Source: CADEEN01 sp963738425
Lineage (GTDB): Bacteria > Pseudomonadota > Gammaproteobacteria > Burkholderiales > Burkholderiaceae_C
DNA: 64,000 nt
Reading direction: 5' to 3'
NCBI GenBank assembly: GCA_963738425.1
Contig: CAVTWT010000035.1
Coordinates: 62,001-126,000, forward strand
A model generated the notes under the pieces. The model ran no database searches, had not been told where the DNA came from, and saw nothing but the letters and a program-made list of their open reading frames with translations. Positions 9,150-17,362 of this stretch are shown here, one piece after another; the stretch's first letter is position 1, and each line of letters begins with the position of its first letter. The position numbers and the translations under genes were made by a program.

Positions 9150-9766
9150 GTGAGCCCCTTGTCCGACGGGTACGTCGGACGATCCCCCGAGGGGATGTCG
9201 GCCAGCTTGGGAGCGGCCCGGCGCTCGGCCGACCGGTCATTTCCAACGAGCGGTTTGATGAACTGAAAGAGCTCGCGCCAAGCGCGGCCGTGGCGCTGCT
9301 CAGGCGGCAACTCGGCGTCCTTGCGTGCGTTGCGGATCAGCGCGCGCAAAGGCTGCAAGTCGGTCTGCGGATGCTCGGTCATCCAGCGTGTCAAGGCATC
9401 GTCGCTGGCCACGAGTTCGGTGCGCCAGAGCTCGGCTTGATGCAGCGCCAGCGAGTCGTGCGCGTGTCCGAGCCTGGCGGCGGCCACCGCTTCGCGGATC
9501 GGTTCGATGTCGGTGTCGCGCATCAACTTGCCGATGTACTGCATCTGGCGGCGCTTGCCTTCATGGGAGCGCGTGTGGCGCCACTGCGCGAGGGCGTCGC
9601 GCAAGGCCTCCGGCATCGGCGTGGCGGCCAGCGCGGCCTCGGGCATCGTGGTCAAGGCTTCACCGAGCGCCTGCTGTTCGTGCGCTTCGCGTTTCTTCGC
9701 ACTCTTGCTCGGCCGATCGTAGGCGCTGGCGGGGGTGTCGCGATGGTCGTTTTGGTCGGCTTGCAT
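9146..9766 (-). CDS. darP: Ribosome-associated protein DarP (YjgA, DUF615)
   Basis: 206 aa, helical and basic. Recognisable features are PSKSAKKREAHEQQALGEAL at the N-terminus, the GKRRQMQYIGKLMR core motif and the final LRALIRNARKDAE helix. Family members bind the 50S subunit and help its late assembly. The last ~33 residues, after LFQFIKPLVGND, are encoded by an intergenic-type repeat (9183-9222), so they are probably not part of the conserved fold. First gene of darP-mog; divergent from pmbA with a 23-bp gap. Confidence 0.88.
   Translation of the reverse strand: MQADQNDHRDTPASAYDRPSKSAKKREAHEQQALGEALTTMPEAALAATPMPEALRDALAQWRHTRSHEGKRRQMQYIGKLMRDTDIEPIREAVAAARLGHAHDSLALHQAELWRTELVASDDALTRWMTEHPQTDLQPLRALIRNARKDAELPPEQRHGRAWRELFQFIKPLVGNDRSAERRAAPKLADIPSGDRPTYPSDKGLT
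9183..9222. repeat. Short dispersed repeat, family 2 copy a
   Basis: The stretch beginning TCCCCCGAGGGGA and ending GCGGCCCGGC is closely matched by 27083-27121. It contains the small palindrome CCCCCGAGGGG. Here it lies inside the 3' end of darP, read in antisense, and encodes the odd tail AERRAAPKLADIPSGD. The other copy is intergenic, which suggests insertion of a mobile or amplified small element. Confidence 0.55.
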
Positions 9767-9789
9767 GGCTGATCGTTATCATAGTTCGC

Positions 9790-11175
9790 ATGACAAAAGC
9801 CCAAGGATTCGCCTACAGCCGCGAGCAGTTCCAGCAGCTGGTGGAAGACACGTTGCGCATCGCCCGCAACGCCGGCGCCAGCGATGCCGGCGTGGAAGTG
9901 TCCGAAGGGGCAGGGCTGTCGGTGTCGGTGCGCAAAGGCGCGCTGGAGAACGTCGAGCGCAACCGCGACAAGTCCATCGGTGTGGCCATCTATCTCGGCC
10001 AGCGCCGTGGCAATGCGAGCACGTCGGATTTCTCGCGCACCGCGCTCGAGCAGACGGTGCGTGCGGCGTACGACATCGCGCGTTTCACGGCCGAAGACCC
10101 GGTGGCCGGCTTGCCCGACGAAGCCGACCTGGCGCCACCCGAAGCCACGCAACGCGATCTCGACCTCTGTCACCCGTGGGCGATCGATGCGCAAGGCGCT
10201 GCCGACTTGGCGCTGCGTTGCGAAGCGGCGGCTTTCGCCACCGACCGCCGTGTCACCAACTCCGAAGGCGCTGGCGTGTCGGCGCAGCAGTCGCACTTTT
10301 TCATGGGCAATACGCGCGGCTTTCGTGGCGGCTATGCGAGCTCGCGCCACGGCTTGTCGGTGTCGCCGATCGTCATGTCGCCAGGCCACCGTGGAAAAGG
10401 CGGCCAGGACATGCAGCGCGACTACTGGTACACGTCGATGCGCGACGCCGCCGAGCTGGCCGCGCCCGAGACGGTAGGGCGCTACGCGGCCGAACGTGCG
10501 CTGTCGCGCCTGAAGGCACGCAAGATCAGCACCTGCGAAGTGCCGGTGCTGTTCGAGTCGACGCTGGCGTCGGGCTTGATCGGTGCGTTCGTGCAAGCCA
10601 CGTCCGGCGGCTCGCTGTACCGCAAGGCCAGTTTTCTCGAAGGCTGCCTGGGCCAGAGTGCGATGGCGGCGCACCTCGACCTGCACGAGTTTCCGCATGT
10701 GAGAAAAGGCAAAGGCAGTGCGCCTTTCGACGACGAAGGCGTGACGACGCATGCGCGCCGCGTCGTCGATGGTGGCATTGTTCAGGGCTACTTTCTGTCG
10801 AGCTACTCGGCGCGAAAGCTCGGCATGCGCACGACGGGCAACGCCGGTGGCGCGCACAACCTGACGCTGTCGAGCCGATTGACGCAACCCGGCGACGACC
10901 TCGACGCGATGCTCGCCAAGCTGCATCGCGGCCTGTTCGTCATCGAGCTGATCGGCCAGGGCGTCAATGGCGTCACCGGTGACTACTCGCGCGGCGCGGC
11001 CGGTTTCTGGGTGGAGGGTGGGCGCATGGTGCATCCGGTGCACGAGGTCACCATCGCCGGCAACCTGCGTGAGATGCTGAAGGGCATCGTGGCTGTCGGT
11101 GCTGACGCCTACACCTCGGGCAGCAAGACCACCGGCTCGGTGCTGATCGAACGGATGAAGGTGGCGGGCGCCTGA
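9790..11175 (+). CDS. pmbA: Metalloprotease subunit PmbA/TldE
   Basis: 461 aa, full length for the TldE/PmbA half of the TldD-TldE protease, which processes microcin B17 precursor and the CcdA antitoxin in E. coli. Family features include VRKGALENVERNRDKSIGV, the SEGAGVS region and the C-terminal GVNGVTGDYSRGAAGFWVEG motif. TldE itself lacks the HExxH zinc site carried by TldD, and none is seen here. tldD is not in the window. The ATG at 9790 is the only plausible start; a TATCAT box lies just 5' of it, so the leader may be very short. Confidence 0.93.
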   Translation: MTKAQGFAYSREQFQQLVEDTLRIARNAGASDAGVEVSEGAGLSVSVRKGALENVERNRDKSIGVAIYLGQRRGNASTSDFSRTALEQTVRAAYDIARFTAEDPVAGLPDEADLAPPEATQRDLDLCHPWAIDAQGAADLALRCEAAAFATDRRVTNSEGAGVSAQQSHFFMGNTRGFRGGYASSRHGLSVSPIVMSPGHRGKGGQDMQRDYWYTSMRDAAELAAPETVGRYAAERALSRLKARKISTCEVPVLFESTLASGLIGAFVQATSGGSLYRKASFLEGCLGQSAMAAHLDLHEFPHVRKGKGSAPFDDEGVTTHARRVVDGGIVQGYFLSSYSARKLGMRTTGNAGGAHNLTLSSRLTQPGDDLDAMLAKLHRGLFVIELIGQGVNGVTGDYSRGAAGFWVEGGRMVHPVHEVTIAGNLREMLKGIVAVGADAYTSGSKTTGSVLIERMKVAGA

Positions 11176-11181
11176 GGCCGC

Positions 11182-11201
11182 GGCGCGGGGAAACCCGCGC
11201 C
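11182..11201 (+). other. Strong GC hairpin downstream of pmbA
   Basis: GGCGCGGG-GAAA-CCCGCGCC forms a perfect 8-bp stem with a GNRA-type GAAA tetraloop, starting 7 nt after the pmbA stop. There is no T-run, so it is more likely an mRNA 3'-end stabilising structure or a Rho-assisted end than an intrinsic terminator. Confidence 0.5.
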
Positions 11202-11269
11202 GTGCCATGGGTCCCGCTCTCTAGAATTCCCGCCGTTCGTCCTTCCTCTTACTCTCAGGAGACTTTTCG

Positions 11270-12349
11270 ATGGAACGTCGTCTATTCGTTGGTGGTGCGG
11301 GCTTGGCCGGCATCCTCGCTGCTGGCGCTGCGCCCGCAGTGCATGCACAGGCCGCTATCCGCTGGCGCTTGACCTCGAGCTTCCCGAAGGCGCTCGACAC
11401 GCTGTTCGGCGTCAATGATGTCTTCGCGGCCAAGGTCAAGGCCATGTCGGGTGGCAAGTTCGAGATCACGACGCATGCGCCGGGTGAATTGGTGCCGGCC
11501 TTCGGCACCGTCGATGCGCTGCAGAACGGTACCGTCGAAGCTGCGAACACCGCGCCGTACTACTACTTCGGCAAGGACGAGACCTTTGCGCTCGGCTGCG
11601 CGATCCCGTTCGGCCTGAACAGCCGCCAGATGACGGCCTGGATGTACGAAGGCAACGGCCTGAAGCTGATGCGCGAGTTCTACGCCGGCTACAACATCAT
11701 CAACTTCCCGATGGGCAACACCGGGGCGCAGATGGGCGGCTGGTTCCGCAAGGAAATCAAGTCGCTGAAAGATTTCAAGGGCCTGAAGTTCCGTTGCGGC
11801 GGCTTCGCTGGCAAGGTCGTCGAGCGCATCGGCGGCGTGCCGCAGAACATCCCTGGCGGTGAGATTTATCAAGCGCTGGAAAAAGGCACGATCGACGCGG
11901 CCGAGTGGGTGGGGCCGTACGACGACCAGAAGCTCGGCTTCCAGAAGGTCGCCAAGAACTACGCCTACCCCGGCTGGTGGGAAGGTGGCCCGCAGCTCGA
12001 CCTGCACATCAACACCAAGGCCTGGGAAGCGCTGTCGGCCGAGAACAAGGCCATCGTCGAGTCGGCGGCGGCCTTCGCGCATGTGGACATGCAGGCCAAG
12101 TACGACGGCAAGAACGCCGCCGCGCTGAAGAATCTGGTCGCCGGCGGCGCCAAGCTGTTCCCATTCCCGAAGGACCTGATGGACGCAGCCTTCAAGGAGG
12201 CGATGGCGCTGTACAGCGAGATCAGCGCCAAGAACCCGAAGTGGAAGAAGGTCTACGACGACTACTCGGCGTTCCGCAAGGAAGCCAACCTGTGGTTCCG
12301 CTTCACCGAGGCGCGCTTCGACAGCTACATGCAGTCGGCCAAGCTCTGA
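11270..12349 (+). CDS. dctP: TRAP transporter substrate-binding protein (TakP/DctP-like)
   Basis: 359 aa periplasmic receptor of a TRAP transporter. The N-terminus MERRLFVGGAGLAGILAAG carries twin arginines followed by a moderate hydrophobic core, so Tat export is possible; cleavage is likely near VHAQA. The sequence follows the alpha-keto-acid-binding (TakP) group: RWRLTSSFPKALDTLFG at the start, the MGGWFRKEI strand, FRCGGFAGKV and the WVGPYDDQKLGF motif. It is separate from its likely permeases dctQ-dctM, which converge on it with a terminator between. AGGAGA stands upstream of the ATG. Confidence 0.9.
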   Translation: MERRLFVGGAGLAGILAAGAAPAVHAQAAIRWRLTSSFPKALDTLFGVNDVFAAKVKAMSGGKFEITTHAPGELVPAFGTVDALQNGTVEAANTAPYYYFGKDETFALGCAIPFGLNSRQMTAWMYEGNGLKLMREFYAGYNIINFPMGNTGAQMGGWFRKEIKSLKDFKGLKFRCGGFAGKVVERIGGVPQNIPGGEIYQALEKGTIDAAEWVGPYDDQKLGFQKVAKNYAYPGWWEGGPQLDLHINTKAWEALSAENKAIVESAAAFAHVDMQAKYDGKNAAALKNLVAGGAKLFPFPKDLMDAAFKEAMALYSEISAKNPKWKKVYDDYSAFRKEANLWFRFTEARFDSYMQSAKL

Positions 12350-12372
12350 GCCCAGCGCATCGCGCAGCAGAA

Positions 12373-12396
12373 AGCCCCGCCTCGGCGGGGCTTTTT
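12373..12396 (+). terminator. Intrinsic terminator of dctP
   Basis: AGCCCCGC-CTCG-GCGGGGCT followed directly by TTTT forms a perfect 8-bp stem. It starts 24 nt after the dctP stop. The A-run on the other side is weak, so it works mainly for the + strand and insulates the convergent dctM. Confidence 0.9.
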
Positions 12397-12416
12397 CATG
12401 GCCGACGGCATTGCGG

Positions 12417-14237
12417 CTACTTCTTTTCCGAGTCCTTCTTGATCGCTTCTTCGAGCGCCTTCATCGGGTCTTCTTCCTTGTCGCCCTCGGGCTCGGAGGC
12501 TGCGCCGTCGGGCTCAGACGCGGCGCCTTCGGCCGGTGTGGCATTCGGGTCGGGTTCGGCTTCGGGCATGCCCATCGTCTTCAGCGCTTCCTCGGCATTG
12601 ATCTTCGGGCCTTCGTCGATGCCGCCGGTGACGAGCTTCGGAAAGCCGATGACGACTGCCACCATGATCAGTTGCAGGACGATGAAGGCGATCGAGCCCT
12701 TGTAGATCTGCGCCGTCGTTACTGCGGGAATGTTCTCGCCGGTGATGCGGTCCTTGTAGTCCTTTTTCGCCGCGACGCTGCGCAGATAGAACAATGCAAA
12801 GCCGAACGGCGGCGTCAGGAACGAGGTCTGCAGATTCATCGCCAGGATGACGCCGAACCAGATCATGATCGGATCGATCGGCGTGCCCGGCGGGAACAGC
12901 TCGGGCAGGATCTTCTGCGCCACCGGTACCAGCATCGGGACCACGATGAAGGCGATCTCGAAGAAGTCGATGAACATGCCCAGGATGAAGACCAGGATGT
13001 TGACGACGATCAGGAAGCCGAGCGCGCCGCCGGGCAGTTTGTCGAACAGGTGCTCGACCCAGAGGTGGCCGTCGGCGGCGTTGAAGGTGAACGAGAACAC
13101 CGTCGAGCCGATGAGGATGAACATCACGAAAGTGGCCAGCTTGGCGGTGCTGTCCAGCGCCTGGCGCATCAGGCCGAAGTTCAGGCGGCGGCGAGAAAAC
13201 GCCATGATCAGCGCGCCCATCGCGCCCATCGCGCCGCCCTCGGTGGGCGTGGCCACGCCGAGGAAGATGGTGCCGAGGACGAGGAAGATCAGCACCAGCG
13301 GCGGGATCAGCACGAAGGTCACCTGCTCGGCCAGCCGTGACAGCAGGCCCATCTTGGTGACGCGGTTGATGATCGCGAGCGCCAAAGCCAGCAGAGACGC
13401 CACGGTCAGCGCCAGGATCAGGCGCTCGTCGCCGGGCGAAGCGCCTTCACGGCCGATCCACGATTGCATTGCCTGGTCGTGCACCTGCATCCAGGCGTAG
13501 GCTGCGGCAGCGCAGATTGCCAACAACACGAGCAGCGACTTGTGACCACTGGCGCCATTGCTTTCGCGGTAGATGCGAGCCTCCGGCGGCAAGGCCGGCA
13601 CCCACTTGGGTTTGACGATGGCCACTGCAGCAATGAACAGCAGGTACAGGCCGACCAGCAACAGGCCGGGGTACAGCGCGCCGGCGTACATGTCGCCCAC
13701 CGAGCGGCCCATCTGGTCCGCCAGCACGATCAGCACCAGCGACGGCGGGATCGCCTGCGCCAGCGTGCCCGAGGCGGTGATCGTGCCGGTGGCGATGGTG
13801 CGGTTGTAGCCGTAGCGCAGCATGATCGGCAGCGAGATCAGGCCCATCGAGATCACCGCCGCGGCGACCACACCCGTGGTTGCCGCCAGCAGGGCGCCGA
13901 CGAGGATGACCGCCACGGCGACGCCGCCGCGCACCGGGCCGAAGACCTGGCCGACGGTCTCGAGCAGGTCTTCGGCCATGCCGGAACGCTCGAGAATGAT
14001 GCCCATGAAAGTGAAGAACGGGATCGCCAGCAGCGTCTCGTTGCTCATGATGTTGAAGACGCGCAGCGGCAACGCCTGGAACAGCGTGGTCGGGAACAGG
14101 CCGACCTCCATGCCGATGAAACCGAACAGCAGTCCGGTGGCTGCCAGGCCGAAAGCGACTGGGATGCCGGTGAGCAGGAAGAAGAGCAGGCCGCAAAACA
14201 GCAGCGGAACAAAGTTCTGGGCGATGAAGGCCGTCAT
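12417..14237 (-). CDS. dctM: TRAP transporter large permease DctM
   Basis: 606 aa with about 12-13 membrane segments. DctM motifs include FVPLLFCGLLFFLLTGIPVAF at the N-terminus, TTGVVAAAVISMGLISLPIM, ITASGTLAQAIPPSLVLIV, GVATPTEGGAMGA and LNLQT-type MNLQTSFLTPPFGFALFYLR. A central insertion of about 90 residues carries extra hydrophobic segments. After the last helix an acidic, proline/glutamate-rich cytoplasmic tail of about 70 residues (EPDGAASEPEGDKEEDP) is unusual. The ATG at 14237 is chosen because the 14-codon upstream extension derives from intergenic repeat sequence. Confidence 0.92.
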   Translation of the reverse strand: MTAFIAQNFVPLLFCGLLFFLLTGIPVAFGLAATGLLFGFIGMEVGLFPTTLFQALPLRVFNIMSNETLLAIPFFTFMGIILERSGMAEDLLETVGQVFGPVRGGVAVAVILVGALLAATTGVVAAAVISMGLISLPIMLRYGYNRTIATGTITASGTLAQAIPPSLVLIVLADQMGRSVGDMYAGALYPGLLLVGLYLLFIAAVAIVKPKWVPALPPEARIYRESNGASGHKSLLVLLAICAAAAYAWMQVHDQAMQSWIGREGASPGDERLILALTVASLLALALAIINRVTKMGLLSRLAEQVTFVLIPPLVLIFLVLGTIFLGVATPTEGGAMGAMGALIMAFSRRRLNFGLMRQALDSTAKLATFVMFILIGSTVFSFTFNAADGHLWVEHLFDKLPGGALGFLIVVNILVFILGMFIDFFEIAFIVVPMLVPVAQKILPELFPPGTPIDPIMIWFGVILAMNLQTSFLTPPFGFALFYLRSVAAKKDYKDRITGENIPAVTTAQIYKGSIAFIVLQLIMVAVVIGFPKLVTGGIDEGPKINAEEALKTMGMPEAEPDPNATPAEGAASEPDGAASEPEGDKEEDPMKALEEAIKKDSEKK

Positions 14238-14239
14238 AC

Positions 14240-14340
14240 CAGTGCCGCCCGGCCGTTCCGAAGGTACTGGGCGCCCCAAGGGCCACAGAGTGGCCCCTTC
14301 GGAGCCAAGGGGGCAGCGAACGCAGTGAGCATGGGGGTTT
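14240..14340. repeat. Repeat-like intergenic segment between dctQ and dctM
   Basis: A 103-bp gap inside an otherwise tight operon. It contains GGGCCACAGAGTGGCCC, an inverted repeat, plus CCAAGGGGGC and GCCGCCCGGCC blocks that echo family 2 copies at 9183 and 27083. It probably represents a degenerate copy. It could lower dctM expression relative to dctQ or act as a processing site; no open frame with family character is present. Confidence 0.4.
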
Positions 14341-14964
14341 TCATTTCAGCCCCTTCGCCGCGGCGGCGAGTTCTTGTTCGTGTTTGGCCGCGGCTTCGGC
14401 CAGTTCCTCGGCCAGGCGCTCCTCTTCCGACTTGCCGTCGGCGTCGCTGAAGGGCTCGCTGCGGTGGCCGGTGAGGAAGGCGATGCGCTTGATCAACTCC
14501 GACACGGCTTGGAGCAGCAGGATCGTGAAGCCCGCCGGCAACAAGAACCACACCGGCCAGCGGATCAGTCCGCCAGCGTTCTGGCTCATCTCGCCGGTGT
14601 TGATCGCGCGCATGAAGACCGGCCACGCGAAGTCGATCATGATGATCGCCAGCGGGATCGTGAAGACGACGATGCCGATCGAATCGATGATGGCGTTGGT
14701 GCGCTTGGACAGCTTGCTCGAGATGAAGTCGATGCGCACATGCGCGTTCTTCAGCATCACGTAGCCGACGCCGAGCATGAACACCCCGGCAAACAGGTAC
14801 CACTGGATCTCGAGCCAGGCATTGCTGCCGATGTTGAAGGCCTTGCGCAGCGAGGCGTTGCCGGCGCTGATGACCACCGCCGCCAGCACGAGCCACATGA
14901 CAAGCTTGCCGATCAGTTCGTTGAACTTGTCGATACCGGCCGACAGTTTGAGTAGCGCTCCCAA
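14341..14964 (-). CDS. dctQ: TRAP transporter small permease DctQ
   Basis: 207 aa with four hydrophobic segments (residues about 20-36, 55-75, 97-115 and 140-158), as expected for DctQ. The conserved WLEIQWYLFAGVFMLGVGYV and NAHVRIDFISSKLSKR motifs are present. A charged C-terminal extension of about 40 residues (EEERLAEELAEAAAKHEQE) is predicted cytoplasmic coil. The start is a TTG at 14962-14964, supported by GGAGGA eight bases upstream; no ATG fits. It is first in the operon and partners DctM and DctP. Confidence 0.9.
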   Translation of the reverse strand: MGALLKLSAGIDKFNELIGKLVMWLVLAAVVISAGNASLRKAFNIGSNAWLEIQWYLFAGVFMLGVGYVMLKNAHVRIDFISSKLSKRTNAIIDSIGIVVFTIPLAIIMIDFAWPVFMRAINTGEMSQNAGGLIRWPVWFLLPAGFTILLLQAVSELIKRIAFLTGHRSEPFSDADGKSEEERLAEELAEAAAKHEQELAAAAKGLK

Positions 14965-15037
14965 GTGCAGATCCTCCGCGGTTCAGACCGGTTGGATGCT
15001 CCCAGGGTTTGCCGGCAGCAGCAAAGGGTTCTAACCC

Positions 15038-15397
15038 CTACGTGTCGGCACGTTGCTGCGCTTGGATGAACAGGTTCGTCGAGCGTGCGCCGCTGCGGCA
15101 GAAGGCCAGCAACGGCCTCGGCAGCTCGGCGAGCAGCGCGGCAAACGCAGCGATCTGCTCCGGCGTTTGTCCCCCGCCGCTCACTGGCAGGAAGCGGTAC
15201 TCGAGGCCAGCCGCTTTGGCAGCGGCCTCGATCGCCGCGTTGGTCGGCTGATCGGGGCCATGCTCGAAGTCCGGGCGGTTGTTGACGACGCTGCGAAAAC
15301 CTGCGCGCGCCACTGCGGCCATCGCGTCAGGCGTGAGTTGCGGGGCCACGCAGACGTCAGCGGCGACCTGGCGATAAGCGGGATTCAGCAGATTCAT
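15038..15397 (-). CDS. TIGR01244-family phosphatase / sulfur-transferase-like protein (DUF442)
   Basis: 119 aa small protein with a DSP-like phosphatase fold. The active-site loop FCRSGARS (Cx5R) is near residue 99, and RSVVNNRPDFEH near residue 35 is the family's N-terminal motif. Related domains sit in front of the beta-lactamase-like sulfide-metabolism enzymes (Blh type). Activity is inferred, since both phosphatase and sulfur-transfer roles have been proposed. The 5' end overlaps the yqeY stop by 4 nt, so it is the distal gene of rpsU-yqeY. Confidence 0.75.
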   Translation of the reverse strand: MNLLNPAYRQVAADVCVAPQLTPDAMAAVARAGFRSVVNNRPDFEHGPDQPTNAAIEAAAKAAGLEYRFLPVSGGGQTPEQIAAFAALLAELPRPLLAFCRSGARSTNLFIQAQQRADT

Positions 15398-15837
15398 TTC
15401 AAGGCCGCTTTGACTGCCGCCGACACCATGCCCATGTCGGCCTTGCCCGCGAGTTGCGCTTTCACCGCGCCCATCACCTTGCCCATGTCGCCGGGCCCGG
15501 CAGCGCCGAGCTCCTTGACGATGCGCGCCACCTCGGCCGCCACTTCAGCGGCCGACAGGCGTTGCGGCAGGTAGGCCTCGAGCACTTTCATCTCGGCCGT
15601 TTCCTTGTCCACGAGGTCGGTGCGGCCGGCTTGCTGGAACGCCGTGATCGAGTCCTTGCGCTGCTTGACGAGTTTGTCGAGCACGCCGACGACCTGCACG
15701 TCGTCGAGCACGATGCGCTCATCGACTTCGCGCTGCTTGATCGCGGCCAGCAGGAAGCGGATCGTGCCCAGGCGCTCGGCGTCCTTGGCGCGCATGGCGG
15801 TCTTCATGTCTTCGGTGATTTGGTCTCTCAAGCTCAT
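15394..15837 (-). CDS. yqeY: GatB/YqeY domain protein
   Basis: 147 aa. The family start MSLRDQITEDMKTAMRAKD and the helical C-terminal domain (LPQRLSAAEVAAEV, GDMGKVMGAVKAQLAGKADM) are clear; the latter resembles the tRNA-binding tail of GatB. The function is not established, but it is usually linked to rpsU as here. The ATG at 15837 is preferred over a start five codons upstream because MSLRDQI is the conserved N-terminus. Confidence 0.9.
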   Translation of the reverse strand: MSLRDQITEDMKTAMRAKDAERLGTIRFLLAAIKQREVDERIVLDDVQVVGVLDKLVKQRKDSITAFQQAGRTDLVDKETAEMKVLEAYLPQRLSAAEVAAEVARIVKELGAAGPGDMGKVMGAVKAQLAGKADMGMVSAAVKAALK

Positions 15838-15850
15838 GTCGGTCCTTCGC

Positions 15851-15888
15851 AAACAAAACGAGCCCGCTGCGGCTTCCCGCGCGGGCTC
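15851..15888 (-). terminator. Probable terminator between rpsU and yqeY
   Basis: On the minus strand GAGCCCGC and GCGGGCTC pair (8 bp, 12-nt loop) and are followed by GTTTTGTTT. It lies between rpsU and yqeY. The imperfect T tract suggests partial termination, which would give more rpsU than yqeY mRNA. Confidence 0.6.
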
Positions 15889-15910
15889 GGATTCACAAGA
15901 CAGTGGCCGT

Positions 15911-16123
15911 TCAGTACAGCTTCTTTGGCAGCTGCATAGAGCGCACGCGCTTGTAATGGCGCTTCACCGCGGCCGCCTTCTTGCGCTTGCGTTCGGCGGT
16001 GGGCTTCTCGTAGAACTCACGAGCGCGCAGATCGGTGAGCAAGCCCAGTTTTTCGATCGTGCGCTTGAAGCGGCGCAGGGCCACATCGAAGGGCTCATTC
16101 TCTTTGACGCGGATCGTGGTCAT
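15911..16123 (-). CDS. rpsU: 30S ribosomal protein S21
   Basis: 70 aa, full length. [20 protein letters not shown] opens the protein and the basic tail [15 protein letters not shown] follows; both are diagnostic. S21 is a small-subunit protein involved in initiation. It has its own promoter (TATAAT at 16190-16195, minus strand) and a structured leader. The tail ends QLPKKLY. Confidence 0.97.
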
Positions 16124-16145
16124 GAAACGGAAAATCCTTGATATC

Positions 16146-16171
16146 GCCCGCGCTCTGCTGGTGGCGCGGGC
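16146..16171 (-). promoter_or_regulatory. Hairpin in the rpsU leader
   Basis: GCCCGCGC and GCGCGGGC form a perfect 8-bp stem with a 10-nt loop in the ~60-nt leader between the predicted start site and the rpsU ATG. It sits 22 nt from the start codon. A translational control role is possible but unproven. Confidence 0.4.
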
Positions 16172-16189
16172 AGGTCAGAAAAGCCGACG

Positions 16190-16195
16190 ATTATA
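16190..16195 (-). promoter_or_regulatory. -10 box of rpsU promoter
   Basis: A perfect TATAAT on the minus strand, 67 nt upstream of the rpsU ATG. A weak TTCGGT -35 candidate lies 17 bp further upstream. The divergent GGDEF gene starts 74 bp away on the other side. Confidence 0.6.
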
Positions 16196-16269
16196 GCCAC
16201 AACCCGCGCCGGACCGAACTCCCGAGCCCGGGCTGTGGGCCGGGCGGCGTCGGTGGCTACCATAGCCCC

Positions 16270-17268
16270 ATGCCGCCTCCGGTCCTGGACCCTCGATTGG
16301 CCGCCTGCCTGGCGCCGCTGGCGCCCGCCTTGGCCGCCCACGCCCAGCGCGGGCTGGTCTTGAAAGATGGAACCAGTGGCGCTTGGCTGCATGTCAACGA
16401 GGTGATGGCGCAGTGGCTGGGCCGGCCCGCCGAGGAGTTGATCGGGCGGCCGCAGGCTCTGGAAGCCGAGCTGTTCGGTGATGCCGCGACGGCGCTGCGG
16501 GTCGCCGAGCAGGCTGCGGCGGCCCAGGCCGATCCGACCGCCGCCGAGCACAAGGTCGAACTCGGCGGCGTGCGCCGCGAGTTCGAGGTGCTGCGTCAAC
16601 GCTTGACAGGCCCTGACGGCCAGGGGCTGATGGCCGCCGTCTGGCATGACCTGGCGCCCGAGCGTCGCCGTGAAGCCCAGTTGCGCAACGCCCTGGAACA
16701 ACTCGAGCAGCAACAACTGGCCAATGTGCAACTGCGCCGCGAAGCCCAGGGCCAGCAGTCGCCGCGCGACACGGCCACCGGGCTGTCCAACCGGGCGAAC
16801 TTCGAGGATCAGTTGCGGCGAGAAGTCGACCTTTCGACGCGCGAGCACCGCGAGTTTGCGCTCGTGTCGATCGAGATCGATGCCCTCCCCGACGATGTGG
16901 CGGCGCTCGGCGCTGCCGTCCGTCCGCGCGTGCTCGAGGCCCTCGGACGCCTGTTGCGAAGCAACACCCGAGCCATGGATGCGTCGTGCCGCTACGACGA
17001 CAACCGGTTCGCCGTGCTGCTGTCGGGCGTCGGTCTGGCCACCGCGCATTCGCGCATGGAGGGCTTTCGGCGCCAATGCGCAACCCAGATCGTGGCCCAC
17101 GAGGGGCGCGACATCGGCTTCACGGTGTCGATGGGAGTGGCGAGTTTTCCGCACACCGCGCAGACGCAGGATGAACTGCGCGCAGCCTGCGAGTCGGCGC
17201 TGGTCGAAGCGCGTCAGCGCGGCGGCAACCGGGTGACGCTGGCCAGCATCGAATTCGGCGCCGGATAG
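16270..17268 (+). CDS. PAS and degenerate GGDEF protein, possible c-di-GMP effector
   Basis: 332 aa, cytoplasmic. An N-terminal PAS-like domain (residues about 20-125, with HVNEVMAQWLGRPAEELIGR) is joined by a coiled linker (RREAQLRNALEQLEQQQL) to a GGDEF-fold domain starting RDTATGLSNRANFEDQL. The active-site loop reads DDNRF (243-247) instead of GGDEF, so cyclase activity is unlikely. The inhibitory-site RxxD is preserved as RAMD (234-237), exactly five residues upstream. I infer a c-di-GMP-binding sensor rather than a cyclase. The frame is intact and the start follows a plausible, weak ribosome site. Confidence 0.78.
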   Translation: MPPPVLDPRLAACLAPLAPALAAHAQRGLVLKDGTSGAWLHVNEVMAQWLGRPAEELIGRPQALEAELFGDAATALRVAEQAAAAQADPTAAEHKVELGGVRREFEVLRQRLTGPDGQGLMAAVWHDLAPERRREAQLRNALEQLEQQQLANVQLRREAQGQQSPRDTATGLSNRANFEDQLRREVDLSTREHREFALVSIEIDALPDDVAALGAAVRPRVLEALGRLLRSNTRAMDASCRYDDNRFAVLLSGVGLATAHSRMEGFRRQCATQIVAHEGRDIGFTVSMGVASFPHTAQTQDELRAACESALVEARQRGGNRVTLASIEFGAG

Positions 17269-17274
17269 CTCGCT

Positions 17275-17355
17275 CACCCCCGAGCGGCTTCGCCGCTCCC
17301 CCTCGACGGGGCACCGCCGGCGGCCTGGCAGAGCCAGTTCCGCGGCGGTTGCTTG
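17275..17355. repeat. Dispersed intergenic repeat, family 1 copy a
   Basis: About 81 bp beginning CACCCCCGAGCGGC and ending GCGGCGGTTGCTTG. It is roughly 80% identical to 26503-26585 by eye. It contains GAGCGGC-TTC-GCCGCTC, a 7-bp hairpin, then CACCGCCGGCGG. It sits between the GGDEF stop and the convergent deacetylase-like gene. Confidence 0.75.
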
Positions 17356-17362
17356 GCAAGAC

